In this document: piece after piece, positions 34,576 through 46,499 of the stretch
How the letters are laid out: each line of letters starts with the position of its first letter
How positions within the stretch are numbered: the stretch's first letter is position 1
DNA from: Ceratotherium simum simum
Lineage: Eukaryota; Chordata; Mammalia; Perissodactyla; Rhinocerotidae
Length of the DNA stretch: 64,000 nt
Reading direction: 5' to 3'
Assembly: GCF_000283155.1 (NCBI RefSeq)
Contig: NW_004454159.1
Span: forward strand, 14,526,714-14,590,713
Notes under the pieces: generated by a model
Database searches by the model: none
What the model was told of the DNA's origin: nothing
Seen by the model: the letters and a program-made list of their open reading frames with translations, nothing else
Translations under genes and position numbers: made by a program

Positions 34576-34980
34576 TGTTATGGACTGAATGTTTGTATTC
34601 TCCTAAAATCTGTATGTTGAAGCCCTAACCCCCAGTGTGATGGTATTTGGAAATGGGCCTTTTGGAAGTAAATAGGATTAGACTAGGTCATGAGAGTAGG
34701 GCCCGCATGATGGGATTAGTGGCCGAAGAAGAAGAAGAAGAAGAAGAAGAAGAAGAAGAAGAAGAAGAAAAAGAGGAGAGATTGCACTGTTTCCACCATG
34801 TGAGACACAGCAAGAAGGCAGCCATCTGCCAGCCAGGAAGAGAAATCTCACCAGAACCTGACCATGCTGGCACCCTGATCTCAGACTTTCAGTTTCCAGA
34901 ACTGTGAAATAATAATTCTCTGTTGTTTAAACCACCGCGTCTGTGGTATTTTGTTACGGCAGCCCAAGCTGACTAAGACA
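34576..34980 (+). repeat. Solo LTR, ERVL-MaLR (MLT1-like)
   Basis: Begins TGTTATGGACTGAATGTTTG and ends GCTGACTAAGACA, the TG...CA ends of an LTR, with AGTGTGATGGTATTTGGAAA, CCACCATGTGAGACACAGCA, GCCATCTGCCAGCCAGGAAG and CAGAACTGTGAAATAATAAT inside. This agrees with the MLT1 layout in order. No internal retroviral sequence accompanies it. A GAA tract sits in the middle where other copies have their TATA region. Confidence 0.78.
34725..34769 (+). repeat. (GAA)15 microsatellite
   Basis: Fifteen uninterrupted GAA units followed by AAAAGAGGAGAG. Lies in the LTR within a FNIP1 intron, on the transcribed strand as GAA. GAA/TTC tracts are length-unstable and can form triplexes when long. Confidence 0.98.
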
Positions 34981-35224
34981 GGAGATGAGTAGATGTCTAT
35001 ATATTCTGTGATTTCAGCAGCCAGACTTTAGTGCCTGACCAGTATCGTGTAAGGTGTGAACATGCAACGTCCCCAAGCTTTGTGCAGAATGCCAGTGCAT
35101 TCTAGACCCTCATTGTCATGTCAGGACTTTGAATGGTCCCTCATCATAATACTGTTAACCTCTTACTGAAAACATCATTTACAACTTTCAAAGTCTTTGT
35201 TTTTCTTGTTAGGAGAAATATAGC

Positions 35225-37420
35225 GTAGTTAAAAACTACTATAGATCAACATGATAGAGTCCATATATGACAAACCCACGGTTAATATTATACGCAATGG
35301 TGAAAGACTGCAAGTTTTACCCCTAAAATCGGGAATAAGACACGAATGCCCACTTTTACCACTTCTATTCAACACGTTACTGGAAAGTCCTAGCCAGAGC
35401 AGTTAGGCAAGAAAAAGAAACAAAAGGCATCTAAATTAGAAAGGAAGAAGTAAAATTATCTCTGTTTGCAGATGACATGATCTTATTTGTAGAAAGCTTA
35501 AAGATTCCACAGAAAAACTGATAAAGCTGGTAAACAAATTCAGCAAAGTTGCAAGATACAAAATCAGCATGCGAAGATAGTTGCATTTACATACACTAGC
35601 AACGAACATTCTATTAAGAAAGCACTTACAATAGCATCAAAAGAATAAATTACTTTAGGAGTAAATTTAACCAAGGAGGCAAAAGGCTTGTACACTGAAA
35701 ACTATAAAATATAGCTGAAAGAAATTAAAGAAGACATAAATAAATGGAAAGACATCTCATGTTCATGAATTGGAAGACTTAGTATTAAGAGGACAGTACT
35801 CCCTAAAGTGTAGAATTCAATGTAATCCCTATCAAAAATCACAGTGACTTTTTTTTTTTTTTTTAAGAAATAGGCCTATGCTAAAATTTGTATGGCATCT
35901 CCAGGGACCCTGAAGAGACAAAACAATCTTGAAAAAGAAGAACCAAGTTGGAAGACTCATACTTCCTGATTTCAAACTTACTACAAAGTGACAGTAATCA
36001 AAACTGTGTGGTTCTGGCATAAGGACAAACATATAGACCAATAGTATATTAAAAAGAGCCCCAAAAGAAACCCTCACATATATGGTCAGTTGGTTTTCAA
36101 CAGGGGAGCCAAGCCCATTCAAAGGGGAAGGGAGTCTTTTCTACAAATCATGCTGAGAAAACTGGACATCCACATGGAAAAGAATGAATTTGTACCCTTA
36201 CCTTACGCCATATACAAAAATGAACTCAAACTTAAATCTAAACTTAAACAAACCTAAACTTAAGTGCTAAAACTATAAAACTCTTTGAAGAAAACATAGG
36301 AGATAATCTTCATGACACTGGATTTGACAGTGATTTCTTGGATTTGACACCAAAAAAAGCACAGGTAAAAAAGCAAAAGTAAAAATTAGATAATTGGACT
36401 TCATCAAGTTAAAAACTTTTGTGCATCAGAGGACACTATCAACAGAGTGAAAGGATAACCCATACAATGGGAAAAAAATATTTGCAAATGATATATCTGA
36501 AAAAAGATTGATATTCAGAATATATAGAGAACTCAACAGCAAAGAACTCAAAAAATGGACAAAAGACTTGAATACACATTTCTTTAAAGAAGATATATAA
36601 GTGGCCAGTACGCACATGAAAAGATGTTCAACACTATTAGTCATTAGGAAAATGCAAATCAAAACCGCAATGAGATACCACTTCATACCTATAAGGATGG
36701 CTTTGATCAAAAACACCAAAAATAAGTATTGGCCAGGATGTGGAGAAATTGGAACTCTTGTGCATTGCAGGTGGGAAAGTAAAATGGTACAGCTGCTTTG
36801 GAGAACAGTTTGGCAGTTCTTCAAAAAGTTTAACATTGTATTGTCATGTGATCCAACAATTCTACTTCTAGGTTTATACTCAAAACAATTGAAAGCAGGG
36901 ACTCACACAGTTGTACCATCATGTTCATAGCGGTTTTATTTTCAATAACCCAAAGTTGGAAACAACTCCTTTCCATCAACAAATGAATAGATAAACAAAA
37001 TGTGTTATAATACATAGAATGGAATATTTCAGCTGTAAAAAGGAATGAAATTCTGATACATGCTACAACATGGATGAACCTTGAAAACATTATGCTAAGT
37101 GAAGTAAGCAAAACACAAAAGGACAAATATTGTATGATTCCACTTAAATGAGGTATCTAGAATAGGTAAATTCATAGAGACAGAAAGTAGATAGAAGTTA
37201 CCAGGGTCTGGGAGAAAGGAAGGGATGAGGTGTTACTGTATAATGGGTACAGAGTTTCTGTTTGAGATAATGAAAAAAAGTTGTGGAAATGGATAGTGAT
37301 ATGGTGGCACAACATTGTGAATGTACTTAATGCCACTGAATTGTATATTTAAAAATGGGTAATATGGTAAATTTTATTATGTATATATATGAATTTTATT
37401 ATATATATTCTGTAAACATT
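35225..37420 (+). mobile_element. L1 in sense orientation, ORF2 3' half and 3' UTR
   Basis: Sense ORF2 from the reverse-transcriptase region: CTCTGTTTGCAGATGACATG encodes the LFADDM catalytic motif at about 35460. The C-terminal ORF2 part at about 36720-36930 encodes [20 protein letters not shown] and [10 protein letters not shown]. The 3' UTR follows to the A/T-rich end near 37400. A poly(T) interruption at 35850-35863 and many stops make it non-functional. Same strand as FNIP1. Confidence 0.9.
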
Positions 37421-37917
37421 TTCTTCTTCACCTAAGGCATTTTCAGCCTAAGTGAGCATTATGGGAAAAATACACACCACAAAACAATGAATGTGCCAAG
37501 AAATCCATTCAGCTGTGTTTTTCCAAGAAGAAAATCGGTTTTTATTAGGAGCTTCAATAGCTGATTTTCATTGGAAAGGAATACTCTGCAAGAATTTAGT
37601 GTTTTAACACCTGAAGCTCATGTTTCTTCCTCAGACATATACACATAGCATCAGTTCGCATGAAAAAATCACATATTTTAGTAAATTGGGCAAGTTAATT
37701 GACAATAAAGTATATGTGTTTTAGTTTTTAATGTTCCAGTTTAGAAATATCTCTCTTCTAGTATGAACTACAGAGCATTCTCTGTGAGCTATTGCAAACT
37801 TTTTTTCTTTTACTCTCCACAGGAGAATGCATCCTTTTCTGTGTAAATACATTTGAAATGTATTGATTTATAAGAATGTTAAATTTATCAAATTTGGAAT
37901 AAAAACATATTTTTTAA

Positions 37918-38050
37918 GTTCTGGAAATGGATAGTGGCAATAGTGGCACAACATTTTGACTGTACTTAGTACCTCTCACTTGTACACTTAAAAATTGTTA
38001 AAATGGTAAATTTTATATTGTATATAATTTACCACATTAAAAACCCCCAA
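37918..38050 (+). mobile_element. Second L1 3' tail, sense
   Basis: GTTCTGGAAATGGATAGTGG, TGGCACAACATTTTGACTGT and AAAATGGTAAATTTTATATT repeat the L1 3' end already present at about 37275-37375, followed by an A/C-rich tail. Confidence 0.75.
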
Positions 38051-38260
38051 AACTCTGTAGAATCTACATCTTTGATATGAGCTAGAAAAAGGTTTACACT
38101 TCTTTAGCTAGAATGACATGCTTTAAAAATGTGCTCCAAATTTTAGTTTATGTTGGAATAACTAAATTGAGTTGTCAAATACATGATGCTTCGGAATTTG
38201 CCATCACTTAGAGTTGGAAACCATTTTCTGACTTGGTTCTTGGTTCCCTCCTCACTGCAG

Positions 38261-38376
38261 TGTGTAATGCATCTTGAAGACCGGTTACAGGAGCTATACT
38301 TCAAGAGCAAAATGCTGTCTGAGTACCTGAGGGGGCAGATGCGTGTTCATGTCAAGGAGCTGGGAGTGGTTCTAGG
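38261..38376 (+). CDS. FNIP1: FNIP1 coding exon, residues about 1103-1141
   Basis: 116 bases encoding [20 protein letters not shown] and [18 protein letters not shown], within the FNIP C-terminal domain. Acceptor CTCACTGCAG, donor GG|GTATGT. The GG is completed by the G at 40579 to give Gly1141. Confidence 0.97.
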
Positions 38377-38540
38377 GTATGTTCATGGTTTCTTTTCTGG
38401 CTTTTCTGTCTCATTGCACTGTCTTTCAGCAAGGAATATTCCTCAGAATTGCCTTTTTTGCTTTTAAGTGTCTTTTCCTGTTAGAAGTTGGACACTGTTA
38501 TCAGTTGGGTTGCTCTATACCACATAAACAGCAGATCCCT

Positions 38541-38786
38541 GGGGCTGGCCCGGTGGCGCAAGCAGTTAAGCACGTATGCTCCACTGCGGCAGCCCGGGGT
38601 TCCCCGGTTCGGATCCCCGGCGCGCACTGACGCACAGCTTGGAGAGCCATGCTGTGGTGGCGTCTCATATAAGGTAGAGGAAGATGGGCACAGATGTTAG
38701 CCCAGGGCCAGTCTTCCTCAGCAAAAAAAGAGGAGGATTGGCAGATGTTAGCACAGGGCTGATCTTCCTCACAAAGGGAAAAAAAA
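38541..38786 (+). mobile_element. ERE SINE, full length
   Basis: GGGGCTGGCCCGGTGGCGCA head, GGTTCGGATCCCCGG B-box region, GGAAGATGGGCACAGATG body, CTTCCTCAC end. Short target duplication AGATCCCTG on both sides. Confidence 0.93.
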
Positions 38787-39689
38787 TGTAGATCCCTGTC
38801 TTTCACTGATCTGAAAGGCATTGTCCCTTGTGCCATTATAGTAAATTGAGAATCTAGTCATATAAAAATGGAAATCTGAATTTTTATCTTAGAAAAAGTA
38901 AGTAAATATTCATTTTCCTTTATTAAATATGTTGTCAACTCATCATTCCCAGCATCTGTGCTGCCATTCAGACGAGCTGATTGAAGTAATAGCATTCTGG
39001 GGATGTTAGTACATTATCTACATATTATTACTCCTTCCCCATTATCTATATATCGTGTCTGTCTACTCTGCAGTTATTCCTGGGAAGAAGACAGTTACCT
39101 GAAATGCTAACTGAAGGAGGAACAGGAATTTGGTGGGAGGCAGCATTGTATAGCCCTTTTCATTATATTCTGTGGTCATTTTCCCTGTGTTCTGTGGCCA
39201 CTTTGTGTGTGTGAATTATCTCTTGAAATGCTAGTTGAATAAATTAAAACAAGCTACAACTTTTGTCTAATTCAGCTTTTATGAAGGGAGAGAGTCAACA
39301 TCAATGGGTAGCTGCTGTATGTCAGAAACCAAATTAAATTCTTGTATTGATGTTATTCCTTATCATCCAGATTGGAAACAGTTAATGTCTTATTTTTTCT
39401 TACAGAATTTTGTAATGCATAGGATAAATATAAATTGGTTTATACTCTATATATCATCCTGCGGCTTGCCTTTTAATATATCTTGAATGTTTGTTCATAT
39501 GAGGACATGCTGATCTGTCTCATTATTTTTAATGGCTGTATAGCATTCCATTATATAGTGGAATTTAGGTTATTTTCAGTTTTTTGTTATTACAAACTAG
39601 TACTGGAATGAATATAAATCTTTGAAATTTGTAGAATAAATTCTTTGAAGTAGCATTTTTGGTTAAAGGGCATGTGTATTAAATTTTTT

Positions 39690-39904
39690 TGTTGTCGTTG
39701 AGGAAGATTGGCCCTGACCTAACATCTGTTGCCAGTTGCTGGGCTAACATCTGTGCTAGTCTCCCTCTATTTTGTATGTGGGATGCCACCACAGCGTGGC
39801 TTGATGAGCCGTGTGTAGGTCTGTGCCCGGGAGCCAAACCCACGAACCCTAGGCCGCCAAAGTAGAGCACGTTAATTGAACCACTACGCTGCTGGGCTGG
39901 CCCC
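39690..39904 (-). mobile_element. ERE SINE, older copy
   Basis: GTTGAGGAAGATTGGCCCTG, GGATGCCACCACAGCGTGGC and the complement of the head (CTGCTGGGCTGGCCCC). Target duplication TTAAATTTTT at both ends. Internal deletion in the tail block. Confidence 0.9.
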
Positions 39905-40578
39905 TTAAATTTTTGATAGATACTGATAGTTATTTTGATAGTTAATGGTAAATACTATCCAAAAAGTACCAGAATAAATTCTCACAAACAGCAGGAAGCT
40001 CAGTCTTTCTACTACTGGCTATTACCAAACTTTTTAATCTTTGCCAAGTTATTGGCTGAAAAATGGATCTTATTTTATTAAAATTTATTCTCTAATCATG
40101 AGTGAGTCTGCATAACTTTTTCTCTGTTTATTAGCCATTTTTCTTTTCCTATAGGTTATTTGTGGTAGGATGTATTTTTAAGAAGCTTTTATTACTTCTT
40201 TTCAGTATGTCTTATTATATAGAAACATTTGTATTCAAAACAATATGGATGTACACTATTATTCTATTATTATACATATTGTATTTCTTAGACATTTGTC
40301 CCTTGCCCTGATGCATGGTCCATCAGCAGGTCAGTGAAATGCTTTCTTACATCCATGACTTTGTTACCATTAGGTTTCAGAGGCTTTCTTTTTTAAAATC
40401 TTTGATTCTGGTTTTTACTTAATGAAAAACTTCTAACTTTCATTATTCCTTTTGGCTGGGTTGGCCTAGGTCCTTGGCTGCTGAGATATGGTACTTTACA
40501 GGTAGCAGTCTTTGCCTGTGGGACACTTGTCCTCAGTACAGACAGCCTAAACTGAGATTTTGTTTTTCTTTATTTCAG

Positions 40579-40657
40579 GATTGAATCCAGTGATCTTCCT
40601 CTTCTGGCTGCTGTAGCAAGCACTCACTCTCCATATGTTGCTCAGATACTCCTTTAA
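40579..40657 (+). CDS. FNIP1: FNIP1 terminal coding exon, residues about 1141-1166 and stop
   Basis: 79 coding bases encoding [20 protein letters not shown] then AQILL and TAA at 40655-40657. The first G completes Gly1141. The C-terminus reads exactly as I know it for mammalian FNIP1, and the total across the eight exons is 794 residues, consistent with a 1166-residue protein. The gene is therefore complete at its 3' end. Confidence 0.98.
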
Positions 40658-43340
40658 CATAAAGGTTGTTGGAAATTAACTTTGGTGGAAAGTTAAGTAA
40701 AAACCAAGGAAGCAGACACAACATGCATTTTTGATAATTTTTTTCCCTGTTAGACTTCCATCTGAATGAGTCAGCCACCTGAGTATCCTGCATTGCAGTG
40801 CATATTATGTGATGGTTGGATGACTTTTTCCTTTTGACTGGACTTTTGGGTGGTGGTAGATTTTTAACCAAGTGAAGCTAAAATAGCATAAATAATTTTG
40901 GGGGAAATCATTTGAAAAGGCCAAAGTGTAACTTAGAAATTTATACAAAATGAGTAACATTGAGGAATTTCATATAATCACTATGATGTTGCCACAACTC
41001 ATAAGTAGCAACAGATGTCTCATGATTAAATGGTTCAGAAATAGTCATTCATTAGTTTTAATCCTTTATTTCTAAGGTTCAGAGATCTATAAAACCTTGA
41101 TTATTTGTGTTTTGCTTTTCAATTCAAAATAGCTAATTTCTGGGTATTTCTCAAACTGTTTTAAACAGCCTAATTATAATAAACTCAGAATAATGAGTGT
41201 AAATGTATGTTATCCACCCAAGTGTACATATGTATCTATTTTTTTAAAAAAGCAGAGGTAGAAATATAAGATTGGTAAACATGCCTTTTAAAAAAAATAT
41301 TTTCAACTGGTATTAATTGTATGTAATGTTGAAATGTTACTTCCTGGTGATTTTTCTGTTTCACACACCCTAAAATATAAGTAAAGCCTATCTTTTTCTA
41401 AGGCTGAGGAATGTAGATTCCCAAAATAAGAATACTACTTTATACCATTTTTTTTGTTTATAAGTATAAGCTAATTCTTATAAATGTTAATATTTACATA
41501 TTTGCATCTAATTTAATAAATGAAAATTAGGATTAAAAATTGCACCAAAGCATTGGCAAAAATAATACTATTTTCTTTAAAAGTGCTCAGGTAGCTGAGG
41601 CCCTTGCTTTTGGTATCAGCCCCTCTTGAACCCATAGGAACTGAAGATTTGTTTCACTGCTTCAAAATATTCAATTTACACTAATAGAACTCATTAACTC
41701 TTAAAATTATTCTCTTCTCTAATAGCCTCTCCTTTCCAAAAGCTAATTTTTTTCAAACATTATTGTTTTTGTATATACTGTAGAGTGTTGCTTGTGAGAA
41801 AGGCTAATATGGAACCAAACTCTTGTAAGTAATGTAAATAGAAAGACGGGTAGATAAAGTTTTCAGTATGCTCTACTACCTCAGTTTACTTGAATACTAC
41901 GTTATGGTTTATTCTTTACTTATTTGATCTAAAATACTTTTAATGATAGATGTGAAGATGTTTTCTGCTTTCATGGACTATTTTCATCATAATTAATTGA
42001 TCAGCTTTTAAATAAGAAAACCACTTGCTTATTCTATTACTAAATACATTTACTGTATAATACATCCATTCTTGCTGTTTAAACTTTTAGTAATTAAGGA
42101 AGACTTCTGTGGTTTGTTTAGTCTTTGACCTTGAATTTATAGCATTGGGTCACATTTCGCCTTGTTCTTTATGTATTCAAGAAATCTCCAACTAGACAAG
42201 AAATGGTTGTTTTAATGGAATGTAAAGCTGAAATTGGTGTGCCTGCAATCAGTTTGGCCCCTGTGTCCTATCAGCTGGTCCATTTAGTACCTGAGTCTCC
42301 CATGGATGACTTGCTGCCAAAGAGTGTTTTTGAATATATTTTCTTTGGCTTAATTTTCTTATTCCATTTATTAACAAAATTCTTCTCTCTTTTATTCTTT
42401 GGAATTCTGTGAATCAATCTCTTTGGCAGAATTCAGAATATAGAAAAGTTCATATGTAGGCCAGTGTGCATTATTTTTTGATTGTAGTTCAGAATGATAT
42501 GTAGCAGGTAGATAATGTCTGTTTTTGCGTGTTTTCTTTTTTGAATTAATCATCAAACTGTTCACAGTCCTATCTATTTGAAATCTCTAATAAATTATCA
42601 TTTAGGAAATCTAGTCTTCAATAAATTAAGGCTCATGCTACTGTTATTCTTAAAACTAAGCTTTGCTCAGAAGGAAAAGGCCTGTAGTTTCTTATAGAAT
42701 CATTAATCCTTATAGGATTCCTGAGTTTTGTAATTCTCAACCCTTCTGTAGTTTCTATTACCTTCATCATAGTCATTCTTTCCCTACACAAAGCCCAAGG
42801 AATGAGCTGCTACTTCTTTAAAGTGTGATCATTATGATGAATGTGAAAAGAGTTTTGGCCTGTTTGAAATAATTTTTTCAACTTATGGTACAGACAGATA
42901 TGTGTTACATATGAAAAAAACCTGTTTGTTGCAACAGGAAATGAAAAAGGGATCTTTTACGTTATAGATTTAAAACTAATTTTTCCTTGTATATAAACTA
43001 ATTGGTTTGATTTTAAATATTCCTGGCTTTTATTAATATGTCTTAATTTTGAGTTTGAAAATGTTAAGTGCAATAAACAAACTAGCACAAATTTCATTAT
43101 GTTGCAATTGGCATACACTGGGGATGATCACTTTGAAAAAACAGATTTTACACATTGCCTACTTCTGGTAGATGTCTTTACGAGATTGTTCTGCTTTCTC
43201 TAAGTTATTAGATGGTGGGATATGTAAAATGTACATACTTGTTCCTGTTCTGTATACATTTCTCAAATGTACACCTGTATTATAATAACCTCCCAGTTCT
43301 AGGGGAAATTTGTGCAATAAATACACATGTCAATTTGATG
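40658..43340 (+). other. FNIP1: FNIP1 3' UTR
   Basis: About 2.7 kb, AT-rich and free of ERE and L1 insertions, unlike the flanks. Candidate AATAAA signals at 41515, 42589, 42620, 43072 and 43316; the last one is followed by a GT-rich stretch (GATGTTGGTC, CATGTGTT) and gives the most likely end. A GTCTTAA site at 43040-43046 fits the seed of miR-208b/miR-499. The exact 3' end is an estimate. Confidence 0.82.
43316..43321 (+). terminator. FNIP1: FNIP1 distal poly(A) signal AATAAA
   Basis: Canonical hexamer about 2.66 kb after the stop codon, with a T/G-rich downstream element starting about 25 bases later. Cleavage expected near 43335-43345. Confidence 0.72.
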
Positions 43341-43399
43341 GATGATGTTGGTCTTTCTTTCATGTGTTAATAAGGTATATGTAATGTCATGGACTGTGG

Positions 43400-43610
43400 T
43401 GTCAGCCCACCTGGATTCTTTTCCCAAGTGTGACACTTCTAGCATGTGACCTTGTTCATAATGTCCTTCTCTAATCCTAATTTTTCGTATTGATAATTTA
43501 GTAGAATCTACTGTATGAGGTGGTTATGAGAATCAAGTGAAACAATGTCAAGAATTTATCTCAGTGCATGGCACACCCCAAGTGCTCAATAATTTTTGGC
43601 TGGTACTGTT
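43400..43610 (+). repeat. MIR SINE relic
   Basis: TGGTGTCAGCCCACCTGGAT, GCATGTGACCTTGTTCATAA, TGAGGTGGTTATGAGAATCA and GCACACCCCAAGTGCTCAAT follow the MIR order. Confidence 0.78.
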
Positions 43611-44219
43611 ACTAGGTAGGTAATCTGTCCTGGCCCCCGCCTATTGTGGGGAGAATTTAACGTATATTCTTATGAATGAAAACACAGTAACAAGAAAATA
43701 TTGGAATATTCTTATATTTGACCTAAATCTCATAACAAATTGAAAATTTCTTTAAATGCTTTTGTGAAAACAAACTGTAAATCATTTAAAACCTAGAAGA
43801 AGCCATCTAAACCTGTTAAGAACATGATATCCAATACAAATTACTGTTAACTTTATAATTAAACAAAAAGTTGGCCAGTTGGTTTAGGTTCTACTCCTGG
43901 TTTGTTCACTGATTTGCATGTGGATCTGAGCAAGCCCATCCTTTTCATCTGCATTGTAGGGAAGTCGGCTCTTCCATCGATCCTTAGTGCCTCCTCTGCA
44001 GCAGTGATTCAGCCTTGAGTAGGCTGTTGGGAAGCTGCCTTACTCAAGCTAGGTTGTTTTCAACAGAGTTATGCCAGGAACCAGGATTAGATCATTGGGT
44101 TTTTGTAGTGTCTGTTTTTGTATCATTTTACACGTATCACTCTTACATTTGACCAAAGAGAATAAGTGCACTGTTTTAAAGCAGAGAGGAAGTATCAAGT
44201 ATTTAGGAAGCATCCATCA

Positions 44220-44430
44220 GATATTTTAGAGGTTTATAATTGGTGCCTGTGTTTATAAGTGCTGTTCTCTCATATAAATTTAGAGAAATCTTGCAACATT
44301 TCTGAGATGCATAGAGGAATGATTTTGCTGATGAGAAACTGAGATACAGAGAATTTAATCTGAGGTCATAGTCTTCTGTGTGGGTCCATTTTGTCTCTCA
44401 GACCAGAATGCTTTCCAACTAGTATGTAGT
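44220..44430 (-). repeat. MIR SINE relic, antisense
   Basis: GAGAAACTGAGATACAGAGA and GAATTTAATCTGAGGTCATA match the complement of the MIR core; the flanks are weak. Confidence 0.6.
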
Positions 44431-45314
44431 GACAAAAGTAAAGATTTCTGGGATTTCTTCGCTTGTCTTTGCCAGTGTAGAAGGTAGGGGTGGGATGGCC
44501 AAGGGGGACCAAAGCTGAGCTAAGGTGCACTGGGGACTGGGGAATTGTAACTCTGAGTGGGAAAGATTTAGGCATAGAAAATGGGGAGATCAGAGAATGT
44601 AGTGGTTCCTATCCTTGCTTTGTAGTGCAGACTATGGACTTGGCCATGCTTGCTCTAGATTTAAGATTTGATTTCTAGATTAAGATTTTCCCTAAAGAAA
44701 AGAAAATACAAGCAGTCCAAAAGAGACTTTTAAAGAATATGTGAAATTCCCGCCTACCATTTTTCAGGAGACCTTCAGTGGGACTTTTGGTCTTAAAGCA
44801 TATTCTCAGGTCAGAAGGTCCTGTCCCCCCCCACCCCTGTCACACCAGGAAACTTGGTCTTTTATAACGTTTCTTTTAAAAGGGACTCTCTTTCTGGTCA
44901 AAGTACAAGTCTAGACCAATCCCTTCATTAGATTGAAGACAGCTCTCTGTCTGGGTTAACACTGTCTGATTAGACCTCCCACAGATAAACCTGTATTTAC
45001 CCTAAGGAGAGTATTAAGTTGAAGAGGCTTGAGCTTCCATCCTTTCCAAGTGACTGTTTTAACAAGGACGGTCCAAAAATATGTCTTTATAATTACCTTA
45101 GTGCTAAAATGAAGATTATTGATAAATGCAGTGTCACCTAAATTGTCTCAAGGGGAATAGCATTATTGAAATGTGTAAATATAAGGAAGATATTGTTATT
45201 TCCTCAAGAAACTTGTGATGCCACTCTTATGTCACACATTTATCCAGTGCTCACAAGTCAATATCCTTCACTGTGTTACAGGAACTGGAATTAAGATGGG
45301 TCAGATTAGTCCAG

Positions 45315-45480
45315 AACCTGAGTTAGTTTAGTTTTCAAACCTGCATATTAGAAACACCTAGGTAGCTTTTGAAAAATATTAATTCCTAGCCATCTGATTC
45401 AATGATAGTAACTGATCTTCTGGATTTGGGCCAGAAAATGCTCTTATTTTTCTACTAGTAGTGACTCAATCTCCCAGCAT
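45315..45480. mobile_element. MER5A-like hAT MITE relic
   Basis: GTTTTCAAACCTGCATATTA, GAAACACCTAGGTAGCTTTT and CTAGCCATCTGATTCAATGA follow the MER5A order (a TTCTCAAACCTG start and an AGAATCACCTGG-like segment). Confidence 0.65.
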
Positions 45481-45500
45481 ACTCCAAATCTCAATTCTTT

Positions 45501-45715
45501 TTTTTTTTTTTTTTAAGATTTTATTTATTTATTTTTTCCCTCCAAAGCCCCAGTAGATAGTTGTATGTCATAGCTGCACATCCTTCTAGTTGCCGTATGT
45601 GGGACGCAGCCTCAGCATGGCCGAGGAAGCGGTGCGTCCGTGCACGCCCGGGATCCGAACCCGGGCCGCTAGCAGCGGAGCCCGCGCACTTAACCGCTAA
45701 GCCACGGGGCCGGCC
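45501..45715 (-). mobile_element. ERE SINE, short form, recent-looking
   Basis: Poly(T), AAGATTTTATTTATTTATTT, CCAAAGCCCCAGTAGATAGT, ending at the complement of the head (CACGGGGCCGGCC). Perfect 17-base target duplication CCAAATCTCAATTCTTT at 45484-45500 and 45716-45732. Confidence 0.96.
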
Positions 45716-45961
45716 CCAAATCTCAATTCTTTACTTCATTCCAGGTGCTATTAAAACCAGTGCTCTTTACCTCCATGTTTTTATTGGTTTGCTATTATCC
45801 TGGAAAGATGGCCATATGATTATTTGCTTAATAAGCATTCAGTTTTACATAATACAACAGTTACCTTGCCAGACATCTTTCTTTGCTGTTGAAGAGCAAT
45901 CAGGTACCTAACTTTCTAACAGCAAAATCCCCTCTTAATTAGTTAGTCCTTAGATAGTTTC

Positions 45962-46170
45962 ATTTGTTCATTCAGCAAATATTGATTGAGAACCTGTTAT
46001 GTGCTAGGCACAGGTCTGGGTGCCAGGGATATACCAGTAAATAACATAAACTTTCTTCTCTGTTTACGTATGGAGTTTACGTATTTCCCACTGGTGGAGG
46101 AGATAGACAAAAATAATACGCTGTCAGGTTGTGTTAAGTATAATGAAGAAAATTAAGATAGGGTAAGGAG
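45962..46170 (-). repeat. L2-class relic, antisense
   Basis: TTCATTCAGCAAATATTGAT, TTATGTGCTAGGCACAGGTC and GGGATATACCAGTAAATAAC are the complement of an L2-type 3' end. Confidence 0.7.
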
Positions 46171-46499
46171 TTAAGCCACTTTTTTTTCCTTAAGGTTTAA
46201 GCACATTTTTATTTTCCTAGAATTTAATAAATTACTTGCATTCAGAACCATTATTTTTTCCTTTCAGATACAAGGTAATGCTGGTGAATCCTATCCTGGA
46301 GGTTGCCTTTTCTCTGAAAATAGCTATTAGAGCTTTCACAGTCTCCTCACTTTTTTCCACATACCAGAGCATAATACGAGATGGTAAAGGATAAGATAGA
46401 TTTTGAAAATGTGCTTAAATTTAGATGTGTATGGTTACTGTGGCTGTTAATATACTGTTTTAACTGTTATTGTCTTATGATGAAGCCTAATAGTTATTT

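Larger units (their letters stand above)
34463..38260 (+). other. FNIP1: FNIP1 intron, 3.8 kb
   Basis: GTAAGT donor to CTCACTGCAG acceptor. Contains a MaLR-type LTR with a GAA tract, a sense L1 and a second L1 tail. 37420-37915 and 38050-38260 show no recognised element. Confidence 0.85.
38377..40578 (+). other. FNIP1: FNIP1 last intron, 2.2 kb
   Basis: GTATGT donor to CTTTATTTCAG acceptor. Holds two ERE SINEs in opposite orientation, about 0.9 kb apart, and around 39420-39680 and 39910-40450 antisense L1-like debris; nothing coding. Confidence 0.82.

Noticed and set aside
34647..34907. Acidic poly-Glu protein from the GAA tract
   Set aside because: The frame is translated LTR with a microsatellite; no start context, homology or splice evidence.
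36426..36836. 136-codon ORF on the minus strand
   Set aside because: Reverse strand of a sense L1 ORF2 fragment.
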